A model generated the notes under the pieces. It did not search any database, had not been told where the DNA came from, and saw only the letters and a program-made list of their open reading frames with translations. Below are positions 20,030 through 30,242 of a stretch of 64,000 nucleotides of DNA, piece by piece (the stretch's first letter is position 1; each line of letters opens with the position of its first letter). A program made the translations under genes and the position numbers. Source of the stretch: Spirochaetaceae bacterium (GTDB lineage: Bacteria > Spirochaetota > Spirochaetia > DSM-27196 > PWMO01); contig REDW01000104.1 of assembly GCA_007693325.1 (NCBI GenBank), positions 23,530 through 87,529 of the forward strand, in the 5' to 3' direction.

Positions 20030-20852
20030 TGCTTTCCCCGCTCTTGTGCTTGCTCTTGATCGTCTTGAGCAAGGTGCTCAGCCGCATCTTGTACGCGATC
20101 GGCACTTTGTCGTCGTCAAACCTGAGCGCAAACGCCGCTATGTCGGAGCGGCCCTCAACCGGCTCGAAGCGAACCACCGTACCAGGGATCTGCAGTTTCT
20201 CCTGCGGCTCCACCAGGTCCAGGTGCAGCAGCGCCGGTTTGTCGACCAGGTACCTGGCAATGCCGAGAACAATCACTTTGGCTCCGGAAAACGAGACGTC
20301 GCGTACGATGCAGCGCCGCGGAACTCCGGCGATTTCGATCGTAGTCTCTTTGGCGCGCAGGCCGAATCTGGCGGTGGTGTCGGCGGTCATGGTCACGCGT
20401 TCTTCACTGCGCTTCCTGGAATTGACTCCCGCCTCGAGCAGCTGCCCGATGATCTCTATCAGGTCATCCGGCGGCCGCTGAGTGTAGCTGAGCGTTACGA
20501 ACGAAAGATCCTTGCGCTGCTTGTCGTAAGGGGTGTAACCGCTGATCCTGGCAGCTACAAAAAAGGCCAGCGGATCGCCTTTGTCGCGCTTGGCAAAGCA
20601 GTAACGCAGCGATACCAGGTTATTGGCCTTGCGTACGCTCTCATTGAACGAGCCGCCGGTCTTGACGATGACCTTGGCTTCACTCAGGGACGTGGAGTAG
20701 ATTATGCAGGGCCACTGGTAGCCGAGACATTTGATGAACACCTGCTTGGTATTCAGATTTGTGGCTTGCGTAACTTCCTTATTGAACGTTACCTCTACGT
20801 TCTGGAATTGCGCGTAGTAGCCGGCTATCTGTTGACTGGTAGTGACTGGCAT
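20013..20852 (-). CDS. PilZ-domain protein with extended N-terminal domain
   Basis: RFGLRA...CIVRDVSFSGAKVIVLG (RxxxR / DxSxxG) in the C-terminal half. Confidence 0.78.
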   Translation of the reverse strand: MPVTTSQQIAGYYAQFQNVEVTFNKEVTQATNLNTKQVFIKCLGYQWPCIIYSTSLSEAKVIVKTGGSFNESVRKANNLVSLRYCFAKRDKGDPLAFFVAARISGYTPYDKQRKDLSFVTLSYTQRPPDDLIEIIGQLLEAGVNSRKRSEERVTMTADTTARFGLRAKETTIEIAGVPRRCIVRDVSFSGAKVIVLGIARYLVDKPALLHLDLVEPQEKLQIPGTVVRFEPVEGRSDIAAFALRFDDDKVPIAYKMRLSTLLKTIKSKHKSGESNAAAE

Positions 20853-20902
20853 CCGTTGTTCCGATAGTATGCTACCGAGTAATTGCAGTCAAGGCGGATG
20901 GA

Positions 20903-21898
20903 ATGAGTTCGATTTATGGCATGGGGAACCCGCTGATGGATATCATTCTACGCGGGACGCAACAGGACCTGGAGGCGTTTGGCGTAGAGCCGGGGTCGAT
21001 GAACCTGGTATCGTACCGGCAGCAGTTGAACGTGATCGAGCGCTGCCGCGGGGTATCGCGGCTGCCCGGTGGCAGTTGTGCCAATACGGCACGCGCCGCG
21101 GCGTGGATTGCCGCGCAGCGTGGCGATGCGGAGTTTTCTATTCACTACGTTGGCGCGGTCGGCGAGGATCGATTTGGTGACGAGTTTGTCCGGGATCTAA
21201 ACAGTGCCGGCGTCGCTGCCGCATTGGCACGCAAGCGCTCGGCTACCGGCAGCTCGGCAATAGTGGTAACTCCGGACTTCGAGCGCACAATGTTCACCTA
21301 CCTGGGCGCGTGCCGAGAGCTCGATCAGGCCGACCTGAACCTGGATGCTATTGGCGGCAGTACCATTTTTCACGTTACCGGCTACATGTGGGATACGCCA
21401 AATCAGGAGAGTGCCGCCAATGTTGCCGCCCGCGCTGCGCGGCGGGCAGGGGCGCTGGTCTCGTTTGACGTTGCAGACCCCTTTGTTGCCGAGCGTTACG
21501 GTGCCAGGCTGTGCGACTGGCTGCCGCGGAACTGTGATATTCTGTTTGCCAACCGCGCCGAGCTTCAGTCGTTGACCGGGGTCACGCAACCCGACGCGGC
21601 CATTCTGGAGGCCGCCGCCGCACTGGCGCCGCACGTTGTAATGAAAATTGGGGCCGGCGGCTGCCTGGTGCAGAGCGCCGCGGGTACGTTTCGCGCGGCT
21701 GGAGAGCGTGTCGAGGCCACAGACACCACCGGCGCCGGAGACAGCTTTGCCGGCGGATATCTCTACGGGCATGCCCACGGATGGCCGCTCGAGCGCTGTG
21801 CACGCCTGGCCAACAGAATTGCCGCCGCGGTTGTCACCGTGGAAGGGTGCCGCTACGATGGCCTCGACAGCCGACTCATTCAGGACTTTGGTGAGTAA
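20903..21898 (+). CDS. PfkB-family carbohydrate/adenosine kinase
   Basis: LPGGSCANTARAAAWIA and DTTGAGDSFAGGYLYG signatures. Confidence 0.92.
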   Translation: MSSIYGMGNPLMDIILRGTQQDLEAFGVEPGSMNLVSYRQQLNVIERCRGVSRLPGGSCANTARAAAWIAAQRGDAEFSIHYVGAVGEDRFGDEFVRDLNSAGVAAALARKRSATGSSAIVVTPDFERTMFTYLGACRELDQADLNLDAIGGSTIFHVTGYMWDTPNQESAANVAARAARRAGALVSFDVADPFVAERYGARLCDWLPRNCDILFANRAELQSLTGVTQPDAAILEAAAALAPHVVMKIGAGGCLVQSAAGTFRAAGERVEATDTTGAGDSFAGGYLYGHAHGWPLERCARLANRIAAAVVTVEGCRYDGLDSRLIQDFGE

Positions 21899-22169
21899 GG
21901 CTTGATTCCAGTTCGTGCAGGATGCGCTGGGTTATTTCTTCTACCTGCTGTGAGTCGGCGCTCTGTTTGCGTTGAGCAGCGCGCTCCTTGAACAGCTCAT
22001 CGGTTGTCAGCAGCGCGGCCAGAATAGCCAGTTTCAGTGCGTCGTTTGTGGAAACCGACGAGCGGACTTCCTGAATCTTGGTCTGCAGGTAATTCACGAG
22101 GTCTTTCAGGTGTTCGGGATCCTCGTCGGTTTCGACAACAAACGAGGCTCCCAGCAACTCAATTTTCAT
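21876..22169 (-). CDS. zapA: cell division protein ZapA
   Basis: 97 aa; MKIELLGASFVVETDEDPEHLKDLVNYLQTKIQEV...LKLAILAALLTTDELF. Confidence 0.85.
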   Translation of the reverse strand: MKIELLGASFVVETDEDPEHLKDLVNYLQTKIQEVRSSVSTNDALKLAILAALLTTDELFKERAAQRKQSADSQQVEEITQRILHELESSLTHQSPE

Positions 22170-22190
22170 AGGCGCAACGAAACGTCGCAG

Positions 22191-22595
22191 TTAGAAAATG
22201 TCCAGCTCGTCGTCGGACTGTTGCTCATTGGCGTCAGACTGGTTGGGCTCATTCTGGCCTGGTTCGTCCGGTGGAGCGCCGGCGGCTTCGGCCGGCGCGG
22301 TTTCTTCGGCCGCGATGAACTGACCGGGATCCTGATCGGACGATGAACCGACCTCTTCTTCGAAGACCTCGTCTTCGAGCGTGTCGAGCTGATCCAGCGC
22401 CGCGAGCAGTCCGCGTTCGATTTCGGACTGGCCCTCTTTGAACTCGAGCAAGCGGGCCTCGAGCTCGGTTATCCGTTTCTCGTAACCGGCAAGTTTCTGC
22501 TGCAGCAGCGCATTCTCTCCCTTGACCGCGGAGATGGTGGCAACGGCGTTGTGAACGCCCTTTTCCAGCCGGCGGATCTGCTCGAGTGTGATCAT
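22191..22595 (-). CDS. coiled-coil protein with acidic tail (ZapB-like position)
   Basis: Heptad-rich N-terminal half, Glu/Asp-rich C-terminus; upstream of zapA. Confidence 0.55.
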   Translation of the reverse strand: MITLEQIRRLEKGVHNAVATISAVKGENALLQQKLAGYEKRITELEARLLEFKEGQSEIERGLLAALDQLDTLEDEVFEEEVGSSSDQDPGQFIAAEETAPAEAAGAPPDEPGQNEPNQSDANEQQSDDELDIF

Positions 22596-22954
22596 GATCC
22601 CGCGTTTACCTTCTTTGCGGTCTCAACCAGAGACTGGAATGCGCTGTTGTCTTCAATTGCCATATTGGACAGCGCCTTGCGGTTGATCTGGATGTTGGAC
22701 TGCCGCAGTCCGCTCATGAAGCGCGAGTAACTGATGCCTTCGGCACGGCAGGCAGCCGAGATACGCGTTACCCACAGGGCGCGGAACTCGCGCTTGCGAA
22801 CCCGGCGGTCACGGTAGGCGTACTGGCCGGACTTGGCTACGGCGTCTTTGGCGGTGCGAAAGAGCGTACTGCGGCGTCCCCAGTAGCCTTTTGCCTGATC
22901 GAGAATCTTCTTTCTTCTGTCTTTGCGTCTTGTTCCATCCACTGCGCGTGGCAT
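22592..22954 (-). CDS. rplT: 50S ribosomal protein L20
   Basis: KGYWGRRSTLFRTAKDAVAKSGQYAYRDRRVRKREFRALWVTRI. Confidence 0.97.
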   Translation of the reverse strand: MPRAVDGTRRKDRRKKILDQAKGYWGRRSTLFRTAKDAVAKSGQYAYRDRRVRKREFRALWVTRISAACRAEGISYSRFMSGLRQSNIQINRKALSNMAIEDNSAFQSLVETAKKVNAGS

Positions 22955-22990
22955 AGGGAATCTCCTTGACTGGTGGTCTTACGGTGCGCC

Positions 22991-23188
22991 TCAGGCGTAC
23001 GGGCAGAGCTTCCTGGCGCGCGAGGACTCGGCAGGGCTGAGGTACGCGGCCTTTCGCAGACCGCGCTTGCGCTTGGTGCTCTTCTTGGTGAGAATATGGC
23101 GCAGGCCCTGCTTCTTGTAGCGCACCTTGCCGCCGGCTGTCATTTTGTAACGCTTTGCCGCACTCTTGCGGGTTTTCATTTTTGGCAT
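22991..23188 (-). CDS. rpmI: 50S ribosomal protein L35
   Basis: [45 protein letters not shown]. Confidence 0.97.
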   Translation of the reverse strand: MPKMKTRKSAAKRYKMTAGGKVRYKKQGLRHILTKKSTKRKRGLRKAAYLSPAESSRARKLCPYA

Positions 23189-23206
23189 AACACTACCTCG
23201 TTTACA

Positions 23207-23776
23207 CTATGAGTTTTCTTCTTCTGCCTGGGGCTGATCCCTGGAGGCTCCCTCTTTGGCGCTGCCTTTCGAGGGGCTCAGAATCATTGACATGAATCTG
23301 CCTTCCATGGCAGGCGGTCTGTCTACTACCACCCCGTCGTCGAGCATGCCGAGAATTCTGTCCAGCACCATGCGTCCGCGGTCGGTGTGGGCAAGCTCTC
23401 TGCCGCGGAACCGGACCGTCACCTTGACTTTGTTGCCCTCGTTCAAGAACTCCTGGATATGCTTCGACTTGAAGTTCATATCGTGTTCTTCGATCTTGGG
23501 CTGCATCCGGATCTCTTTCATCTTGACGACTTTCTGTTTCTTTTTGGATTCGCGGTTCTTCTTCTCGAGCTCGAACTTGTACTTGCCGTAGTCCAGCAGC
23601 TTGCAAACCGGCGGCCTTGCCTGCGGCGCAACCTCAACCAGATCAAGACCGCGGTCTTCGGCCAGCTTGAGCGCTTCCGTGGTGGGCACAATACCCATCT
23701 GGGTGCCTTCGTCATCCACCAGACGAACTTCGCGCACGCGAATCATCGAGTTCGTTCGTAAATCTTTTACAGCCAA
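23207..23776 (-). CDS. infC: translation initiation factor IF-3
   Basis: [61 protein letters not shown] start preceded by GGAGGCAGA. Confidence 0.97.
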   Translation of the reverse strand: MAVKDLRTNSMIRVREVRLVDDEGTQMGIVPTTEALKLAEDRGLDLVEVAPQARPPVCKLLDYGKYKFELEKKNRESKKKQKVVKMKEIRMQPKIEEHDMNFKSKHIQEFLNEGNKVKVTVRFRGRELAHTDRGRMVLDRILGMLDDGVVVDRPPAMEGRFMSMILSPSKGSAKEGASRDQPQAEEENS

Positions 23777-23824
23777 TCTGCCTCCTACCGCGCTCTATCG
23801 GCAAAGCATAGCATTGAATGGCAC

Positions 23825-23853
23825 AATCTATCATCACTGCGCCAAAGAGTCAA
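23825..23853 (-). promoter_or_regulatory. sigma70-type promoter for infC-rpmI-rplT
   Basis: Minus strand TTGACT-N17-TAGATT upstream of infC. Confidence 0.6.
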
Positions 23854-23896
23854 AGGGTATGCCGATAGCCTGGGAGTATATATAATAGCGGCGAGG

Positions 23897-24361
23897 TTGT
23901 CTGTGGCTATGAGCACCATTATTGGTTTGGTAGAGTTGGCAGAACGCATTGAATCAGAAAATGGCAACATCTACGGCGTCTACGCCGAGATTACCGACCA
24001 TTACAGCGCCCGTAACATGCTGCAGACCCTCAAGGCGGCCAGTCGCGAGCGGCTGGACAAGATCCAGCAGCTGCGCCGCGCGGCGCCGTTGGAGAGCGTC
24101 TTCGATGCCGAGAGATCAACAAGCCTCGGCGGCGTTGACGCTGACCCTGATCTCGAGTACGCCTTTGACGCCGGCATGCAGTACGTCGATTTTCTGATGC
24201 TGATCTGCCGCCGAGAGGAGGCACTCTCGGATCTGTACAACGCTCTGGCGTCCAGCGCTCTGGACAGCCGGACCGCTGATCTACTGCACGGCCTCGCCAG
24301 GGACTGTGAGCGCCGCCGGCAGCTGGCGCGTTCACGCTACGACCTGGAAACGCTGGTCTGA
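23897..24361 (+). CDS. hypothetical helical protein (ferritin-like architecture possible)
   Basis: 154-aa ORF with E/H-containing helices and an upstream TATAAT-like box. Confidence 0.6.
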   Translation: MSVAMSTIIGLVELAERIESENGNIYGVYAEITDHYSARNMLQTLKAASRERLDKIQQLRRAAPLESVFDAERSTSLGGVDADPDLEYAFDAGMQYVDFLMLICRREEALSDLYNALASSALDSRTADLLHGLARDCERRRQLARSRYDLETLV

Positions 24362-24981
24362 CTCTCTCCTGATTGCCCACCACCGTTAGTCCCCTGCAGG
24401 ACAAAACAGACTTCGGTGGCCAGGATGTTGCGTAGCGTGTACGGAACGTGGCGGTTGCGGCGCAGCGCAATCTCTCTCAGAATTGGAATGCCGAGGTTCC
24501 CGCACAGAGTTACAAAGTCCTTGCGGGTGCAGAAGTGGATATTGGGTGTATCGTACCATTGATAGGGCAGATTCTTGTTGACCGGCATGCGTCCCAGAAC
24601 CATCAACTGGAGCCGGTTGACAACGTAGCCGAAGTTGGGGAAGTTGACGATCACCTCGCGTCCAACGCGCACCATCTCCTGCAACAGCATTACCGGATGG
24701 CGCACCATCTGCAGCGTCTGATTGAGGATCACGTAGTCGTAGCTGCCGGTTGCGTAGTCGCGTAGCCCTTCGTCGAGGTCTCCCTGATAGACTGAGATAC
24801 CGCGTCCGATGCACTGCACGATCATCTGTTCTTCTATATCCACCCCGCGTCCGTGCACCTGTTTTTCTTGACTCAGGCGCTGCAGCAGCTCGCCGTTGCC
24901 GCAACCGAGATCGAGCACGCTGCTGCCGTGGCGTACCAGAGCTACGATTTCATCGTAGCTGAAATGATCACGTTCTCGCAT
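24337..24981 (-). CDS. metW: methionine biosynthesis protein MetW
   Basis: [19 protein letters not shown]...[33 protein letters not shown]-type motif; overlaps metX. Confidence 0.92.
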   Translation of the reverse strand: MRERDHFSYDEIVALVRHGSSVLDLGCGNGELLQRLSQEKQVHGRGVDIEEQMIVQCIGRGISVYQGDLDEGLRDYATGSYDYVILNQTLQMVRHPVMLLQEMVRVGREVIVNFPNFGYVVNRLQLMVLGRMPVNKNLPYQWYDTPNIHFCTRKDFVTLCGNLGIPILREIALRRNRHVPYTLRNILATEVCFVLQGTNGGGQSGESQTSVSRS

Positions 24982-26137
24982 ACGCGGTCTCCAGAAAGCC
25001 GCTGATGATCTCGGCCTGGCGAGTGGTTTCGAGCAGAAAGGAGTCGTGCCCGTACGGGCTTGATAGTTCGGCGTACGAGACGTCCTTGCCGGCTTTCATC
25101 ATTGCGAATACCATTTCTTTGGACTGGTACGGTGGATAGAGCCAGTCCGAGGTGAACGAGATCACCAGGTACTTGGAGCTGCCCTGCTCGAAGGCCTGCT
25201 GCAGGCTCCCGTAGCGCTTGCCGATGTCGTAGTAGTCCATCGCCTTGGTCAGATAGATGTAAGAGTTGGCGTCGAAGCGATCGACAAATTTGCCGCCCTG
25301 GTGCTCGAGGTAACTCTCCACAGCAAATTGATCGTCAAAATCGAATCCGAACTGCGAACGTTGCTGCAGTTTGCGTCCAAACTTCATCCCCATCGACTCG
25401 TCGGACAGATAGGTGATGTGTCCGAGCATGCGCGCGATTGCCAGGCCGCGCGCCGGTGGTTCGGCGTCGTAGTAGTTGCCGTTGTTCCAGCGCGGGTCGG
25501 ACATGATGGCGTTGCGGCCTACCGCGTCGAAGGCGATCCCCTGCGCGGACAGGCACGAGGTGGAAGCCAGAATGACCGCGGTGGCAACCGATTGCGGATA
25601 GGTGACGGCCCACTCCAGCGCCTGCATGCCGCCCATAGAGCCCCCGGCAACGGAGAGCAGCCTGTCGATACCCAGATGGTCGATCAGGCGCTTCTGCACC
25701 TTGACCATATCATTGATGGTAACTACGGGAAACTCCAGCGCATACGGGCGTCCGGTCAGCGGGTCGGGAGAGCCGGGGCCGGTTGTCCCCTGGCAACCCC
25801 CCAGCACGTTGGAACAGATGACAAAGTAGGTGTTGGTATCGAACGCCTTACCGGGGCCAATCATGTTGTCCCACCATCCGGGAAGTGTGCCTCCGGGATG
25901 CATGCCGGCCGCGTGGGCATCGCCGGAGAAGGCGTGCACAATCAGAATGGCGTTGGAGCGTTTCCGGTCAAGGCTGCCGTAGGTTTCATAGCGCACGTTG
26001 ATCGGGGCAAACGTGCGGCCGCTGTCGAGCGTTACTCCGTCTTCGAATATGACATCCTGAGGTATAGCGCTAAGCGATTGTCCAACGTTGTTGCTCATGT
26101 TTGTGGGCATACTAGATTCAGCCATCGCCAGTGTCAA
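24968..26137 (-). CDS. metX: homoserine O-acetyltransferase MetX
   Basis: [17 protein letters not shown] nucleophile elbow; [21 protein letters not shown]. Confidence 0.94.
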   Translation of the reverse strand: MTLAMAESSMPTNMSNNVGQSLSAIPQDVIFEDGVTLDSGRTFAPINVRYETYGSLDRKRSNAILIVHAFSGDAHAAGMHPGGTLPGWWDNMIGPGKAFDTNTYFVICSNVLGGCQGTTGPGSPDPLTGRPYALEFPVVTINDMVKVQKRLIDHLGIDRLLSVAGGSMGGMQALEWAVTYPQSVATAVILASTSCLSAQGIAFDAVGRNAIMSDPRWNNGNYYDAEPPARGLAIARMLGHITYLSDESMGMKFGRKLQQRSQFGFDFDDQFAVESYLEHQGGKFVDRFDANSYIYLTKAMDYYDIGKRYGSLQQAFEQGSSKYLVISFTSDWLYPPYQSKEMVFAMMKAGKDVSYAELSSPYGHDSFLLETTRQAEIISGFLETAYART

Positions 26138-26164
26138 TAGCGGCTTGCACAGCCGAAAGCACTC

Positions 26165-26857
26165 ATGATAGCCTCCGTCAACACTATGATACTGTTTACG
26201 TTGCTGGCAGTTCCACTGACCTGTTATGTGATCCTCTGCTACACCGGTGAACGCGGAAATCTGGCCGGCCCGATTGTGCGCGGAGTGCTCTGGTATGCCG
26301 CAGGGTTTGTAGCCAGTCTGGCGGTTCGAACACTACTGGAACTACGCTACCAGCCGGCTGATCTCCTGCTGTTCTTTGCTGTCCGCGACGCCTATCTGCC
26401 CTATCTTCTGGGTATCGGCGGATTCTTCATCTTCTATCACCGGCTGGCCGCGCACGACGACCGTGCAATGGTACCGGCTATGACCCTCTTTCTGGCGGCA
26501 TTTCTGACCGTCTTCGGGGTGGGCGAGATCATCCTGGATGCCGGTTACATGGGCGCCTACCGGGTTCTGGTGCTGCCGGCGCAACGCGCCGCGCTGATGG
26601 CGCTGGCTCCGGTTCTATCGGGGGCGTGGGTTCGCGAACCGCGAATAGTACTGCGTTCGCTCTACCTGCTGCTATTGCTGATTGTGCCCGGGCTGACCGT
26701 GTTTGCGCCGCTGCTGCTGACACTCGGGTACGGACTGCCGGGCGCTGCGGTCGCAGTACTGGTGACCGCAGCCCTTGTCGTTGGCTATCTCATGTTGCGT
26801 ACCAGCTACTACCCCGATCGTAGCTACAGCGATGCCGGCGTGAACGACGCGCTGTGA
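26165..26857 (+). CDS. multi-pass membrane protein, unknown function
   Basis: Several hydrophobic segments; overlaps the downstream lipoprotein gene. Confidence 0.65.
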   Translation: MIASVNTMILFTLLAVPLTCYVILCYTGERGNLAGPIVRGVLWYAAGFVASLAVRTLLELRYQPADLLLFFAVRDAYLPYLLGIGGFFIFYHRLAAHDDRAMVPAMTLFLAAFLTVFGVGEIILDAGYMGAYRVLVLPAQRAALMALAPVLSGAWVREPRIVLRSLYLLLLLIVPGLTVFAPLLLTLGYGLPGAAVAVLVTAALVVGYLMLRTSYYPDRSYSDAGVNDAL

Positions 26858-27762
26858 AGCTGCCGGTTCGCGCTGCGTTTGCCGCTATCGCGGCTGCTGT
26901 GGTCCTGAGCGGCTGCGCGCCGGATGTCCTGGTCATTCTGGATCCCATCCACTCGGCAACCGCAGACAGCAATGGCGGTCTGGGCCGCGAGCTGCGGCGC
27001 AGCGCGCGCGCGCAGAGTGCGCGGGCGCTGGTGGTTTCACTCGATGAGTTGACCGCCGACGCACTGACCTACACGCTGGAAACCCACAACGCGCCGACGG
27101 TACTGCTGCCGGCGCTGGTTGGCCGCATGGCGCTGCAGGCGGCCGCTGAGTTTCCAGAGCGGCGCTTTTATCTGATAGGCCGCGACAGCGCAGCGCCGGC
27201 GCCCAACGTGGCCGCGGTCAGATTTGATCGCAGCGCTGCCTTTGAGGCCGCGGCGCGGGCGGCGGTTGACGTCCTGGCCGCGGGCCGCGGTGTCTCTGGC
27301 GGATGCACGCTGCTGTTTCTGGTTGACTCGCCACAGCGCGCCGATGAGCTGGAGCGCTTTCGCCGCTCGTTTGAACAGCGGCGTGAAGCGCTGGGGCTGT
27401 CCGAGGCTGAACTTGCTTTGACGGTCTATCAGTACAGTTCGGTTCCCGATAGTGACGCGCTGCGTGAAGCGCTCGCTTCGGACCACGGGTTGATAGCGTT
27501 CTTCCTCGGTCGGGCCAACGCTGCCGCCTGGGAGGTAATCGGCAGCCGGGAAACTGCAATCATCAGCGAGTGGCTGCTGCCGCAGCAGATAGACGCACGC
27601 GTGACAGGCTGGATAGAGCATTCCTGGTCAGACGCCCTGCAGGAGGTATTGACTGCAGAGCCGAGCCCAGTACTGGAAGTTGCTGCGCGCTATGTCCACG
27701 GGCCGGTAATCTCATCCCGCAGGGTTAATTCTATGCCTGCGGCTGCCGATGCTGGAAAGTGA
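26854..27762 (+). CDS. putative lipoprotein (periplasmic-binding-protein-like)
   Basis: GTG start; lipobox LSGC; overlaps the upstream gene by 4 nt. Confidence 0.65.
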   Translation: MKLPVRAAFAAIAAAVVLSGCAPDVLVILDPIHSATADSNGGLGRELRRSARAQSARALVVSLDELTADALTYTLETHNAPTVLLPALVGRMALQAAAEFPERRFYLIGRDSAAPAPNVAAVRFDRSAAFEAAARAAVDVLAAGRGVSGGCTLLFLVDSPQRADELERFRRSFEQRREALGLSEAELALTVYQYSSVPDSDALREALASDHGLIAFFLGRANAAAWEVIGSRETAIISEWLLPQQIDARVTGWIEHSWSDALQEVLTAEPSPVLEVAARYVHGPVISSRRVNSMPAAADAGK

Positions 27763-27816
27763 GAAGGCAGGTTTTGCGCTGGCGAGGCGGCTGTGCTGTC
27801 GTGAGCCGGACGCGAT

Positions 27817-27845
27817 TTGACAAAGCCAGGTGATGGAAATATACT
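27817..27845 (+). promoter_or_regulatory. sigma70-type promoter upstream of the first flaA-like gene
   Basis: TTGACA-N17-TATACT. Confidence 0.75.
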
Positions 27846-27897
27846 TTGGAGTGCTATGCGCTCGCACCTACCAACGATGATGAGGAAGGAGAAAGGA

Positions 27898-28629
27898 ATG
27901 AAACAGGGTATTCGCCTGTTCGTCTGTGTTCTGGCGCTGCTCATTTTGGGCTCATCGCCGCTGTTGGCTCAGACGCGTCGGCCGATGATAAACTCGGTCG
28001 TTCTGGACGACTTCAACGACCCCTCCAACCTGTGGATGGTTCGTGGAAGCCGCTTCGTCAATGACGACCTGCTGGATTGGGAATGGGTACGTGCCTGGCC
28101 GGAAGCCCTTCACCGCACCGAACCGGAGGACGTGACGCTGCGCTCGCTTGGCATTCGCGCCGGATTCAACCGCATCGGATACAACTATCTGGAGATCATC
28201 CCGGCGCAGGAGAACGAGGACGGTGAACTGGTCGCGAGAACCATTCCTCTGCCCGGTACCGCACAGTCAATCGATATGTGGGTCTGGGGTTCCAATCGTG
28301 ACTACTATATCGACGTCCAGCTGCGCGATCATCGCGGTATCGTGCACACTCTGCGCGTGGGAGACATCAACTACCGCGGGTGGGACAATATCTTTGTAGA
28401 CGTGCCCACCTGGATACCGCAGCAGGTGAGTTACGTTCCGCAACGCCGCGGCCTGGAGCTGGTCAAGATAGTTCTGTGGACGCGACCAACAGAACGCGTC
28501 AACGAGTTCTACGTCTATCTGGACGAGCTTCGTGTGGTCACCAACCTGGCGGAGGACTACTGGGATGGCGAGCAGTTGGGTGATCCGGATGCCGTTGAGC
28601 AGCTCTGGAACGAAGCGCGCGGAATGTAG
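27898..28629 (+). CDS. flaA: flagellar filament outer layer protein FlaA-like
   Basis: Signal peptide then VVLDDFNDPSNLWMVRGS...IDMWVWGSNRDYYIDVQLRDHRGIVHTLRVGDINYRGW. Confidence 0.88.
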   Translation: MKQGIRLFVCVLALLILGSSPLLAQTRRPMINSVVLDDFNDPSNLWMVRGSRFVNDDLLDWEWVRAWPEALHRTEPEDVTLRSLGIRAGFNRIGYNYLEIIPAQENEDGELVARTIPLPGTAQSIDMWVWGSNRDYYIDVQLRDHRGIVHTLRVGDINYRGWDNIFVDVPTWIPQQVSYVPQRRGLELVKIVLWTRPTERVNEFYVYLDELRVVTNLAEDYWDGEQLGDPDAVEQLWNEARGM

Positions 28630-28640
28630 GAGGGGCGGCA

Positions 28641-29351
28641 ATGAAACAAACACTATTCCTTATGGTCCTGATTGCTCTGGTGGCTACCGGCGGCTCGCTG
28701 GTTGCACAGGAAGTCAACGATATCCAGGCGGAACAGCTGGGACAGGATACCGCCCAGCAGGCCCTGCAGGAAGTCTCGATCTCGCGATTTGAGGACCCAG
28801 GTTTCTGGCGCACGTACGTGCCGCACGATGCCGGAGTGATCACGCACCGGCGGCTCGAGGGCGGTCCGATGGACAAGGAGCCGATCGAAGCCGAAGTTGC
28901 CGCTGGAATCGATATTCCCGATGATTACGTACTGGGTATCAAGACCGAGTTCTTCCGCCGCGGAATAACCAATATCTACGTTGAGGCTATCAGACCTCTG
29001 CCGGTGCCGGGTATAGCCAAGACGCTCTCGGTGTGGGTGGTCGGACGCAACTTCAATCACGAGCTGTACGCCATTATCCGCGACCAGTTCGGCAACCAGG
29101 GCCAGCTCTACATGGGCCGCATGAACTTCTCCGGCTGGCGCCGCATGACAACCGCAATCCCGCCCAACATCATGCAGCGCAACGTGCACTATCCGCACCT
29201 GGCAGGCATTGAAATACTCGGATTTCTGATCCGCCCCGCGATGCTGGAGACCTACGGCTCGTATTACGTCTACTTCGATGACCTGCGCGTCATGACGGAC
29301 CTCTTCACCGAAGAGAGCCGCGATCCCGACGACATGGTGGACGGCTGGTAG
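28641..29351 (+). CDS. flaA: flagellar filament outer layer protein FlaA-like, second paralogue
   Basis: Signal peptide; LSVWVVGRNFNHELYAIIRDQFGNQGQLYMGRMNFSGWRRM. Confidence 0.88.
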   Translation: MKQTLFLMVLIALVATGGSLVAQEVNDIQAEQLGQDTAQQALQEVSISRFEDPGFWRTYVPHDAGVITHRRLEGGPMDKEPIEAEVAAGIDIPDDYVLGIKTEFFRRGITNIYVEAIRPLPVPGIAKTLSVWVVGRNFNHELYAIIRDQFGNQGQLYMGRMNFSGWRRMTTAIPPNIMQRNVHYPHLAGIEILGFLIRPAMLETYGSYYVYFDDLRVMTDLFTEESRDPDDMVDGW

Positions 29352-29371
29352 AGCAGAGAAGCGGTCCGCGT

Positions 29372-30211
29372 TTAGCGCTGCTGTTCAGCGTTTGTACGCG
29401 GGGCCAGCGGGGCAGTGGGAAACAGACGCGCGAAGTTCTCGGCCACCGCGCAGACTAACCGGTCCAGCGGCTGGTGCCTGATTTCCGCCAGCGCACCGTA
29501 GGTGTGAGCGACGTAGCCCGGATGATTGGGTCTGCCGCGCGCGGGCAGCGGAGCCAGAAAGGGCGCATCGGTCTCAACCAGCAGCGCGTCCAGCGGGACC
29601 CTGGCGGCCGCCAGGCGCAGCTGTTCGGCATCAGGGAACGTCAGATTTCCGGCAAATGATACGTAGAACCCCAGGTCAACGCATTTGTCCACGTAGTCGG
29701 GAGCCGCGGAGAAGCAGTGCATGATTCCCCCGCGCGGCGGCGGGCAATCGCGCAGCACGCGGAGAATATCTTCGGTAGCATTCCGGTTGTGGATGATCAA
29801 CGGTAAGTCAAACTCACGCGCAGCGTGCAGCTGCGCCTCAAACAGCGCGTACTGCGCCGCGGAGTGGTCGCGTCCGCGGAACCAGTCCAGACCGGTTTCG
29901 CCGATAGCCACCACTGCCGGGTTGGCTACCGCATCGCGGATACTACGCAGTGCAGTGTCGGCGGTGACACGCGCGGCTTCAGCGGGATGCACCCCTACGC
30001 TGTGTACAACGTAGGGGAAGCCGGCGGCCGCCTCGAGCCTCTGCTGCAGGTCACCGGCATGGATGCCGATGTCCAGCAGCGAGCACATGCCGGCGTCAAA
30101 GCAGCGCCTGAGTATATCGCGCAGCGGCACACCTCGGCCGGCGGTGACCGTGAGGTGGCAGTGCGAGTCAATGGTGCCGGCCAGCGCCAGCAGGTGTTTC
30201 AGGTGATCCAT
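29372..30211 (-). CDS. tatD: TatD-family metal-dependent hydrolase
   Basis: IDSHCHLT, AIGETGLDW, IHNRNATEDILRVL, ETDAPFLAP. Confidence 0.93.
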   Translation of the reverse strand: MDHLKHLLALAGTIDSHCHLTVTAGRGVPLRDILRRCFDAGMCSLLDIGIHAGDLQQRLEAAAGFPYVVHSVGVHPAEAARVTADTALRSIRDAVANPAVVAIGETGLDWFRGRDHSAAQYALFEAQLHAAREFDLPLIIHNRNATEDILRVLRDCPPPRGGIMHCFSAAPDYVDKCVDLGFYVSFAGNLTFPDAEQLRLAAARVPLDALLVETDAPFLAPLPARGRPNHPGYVAHTYGALAEIRHQPLDRLVCAVAENFARLFPTAPLAPRTNAEQQR

Positions 30212-30242
30212 AGCCGGAGCTGCTCTCTTGCAGGCGTGGCGC

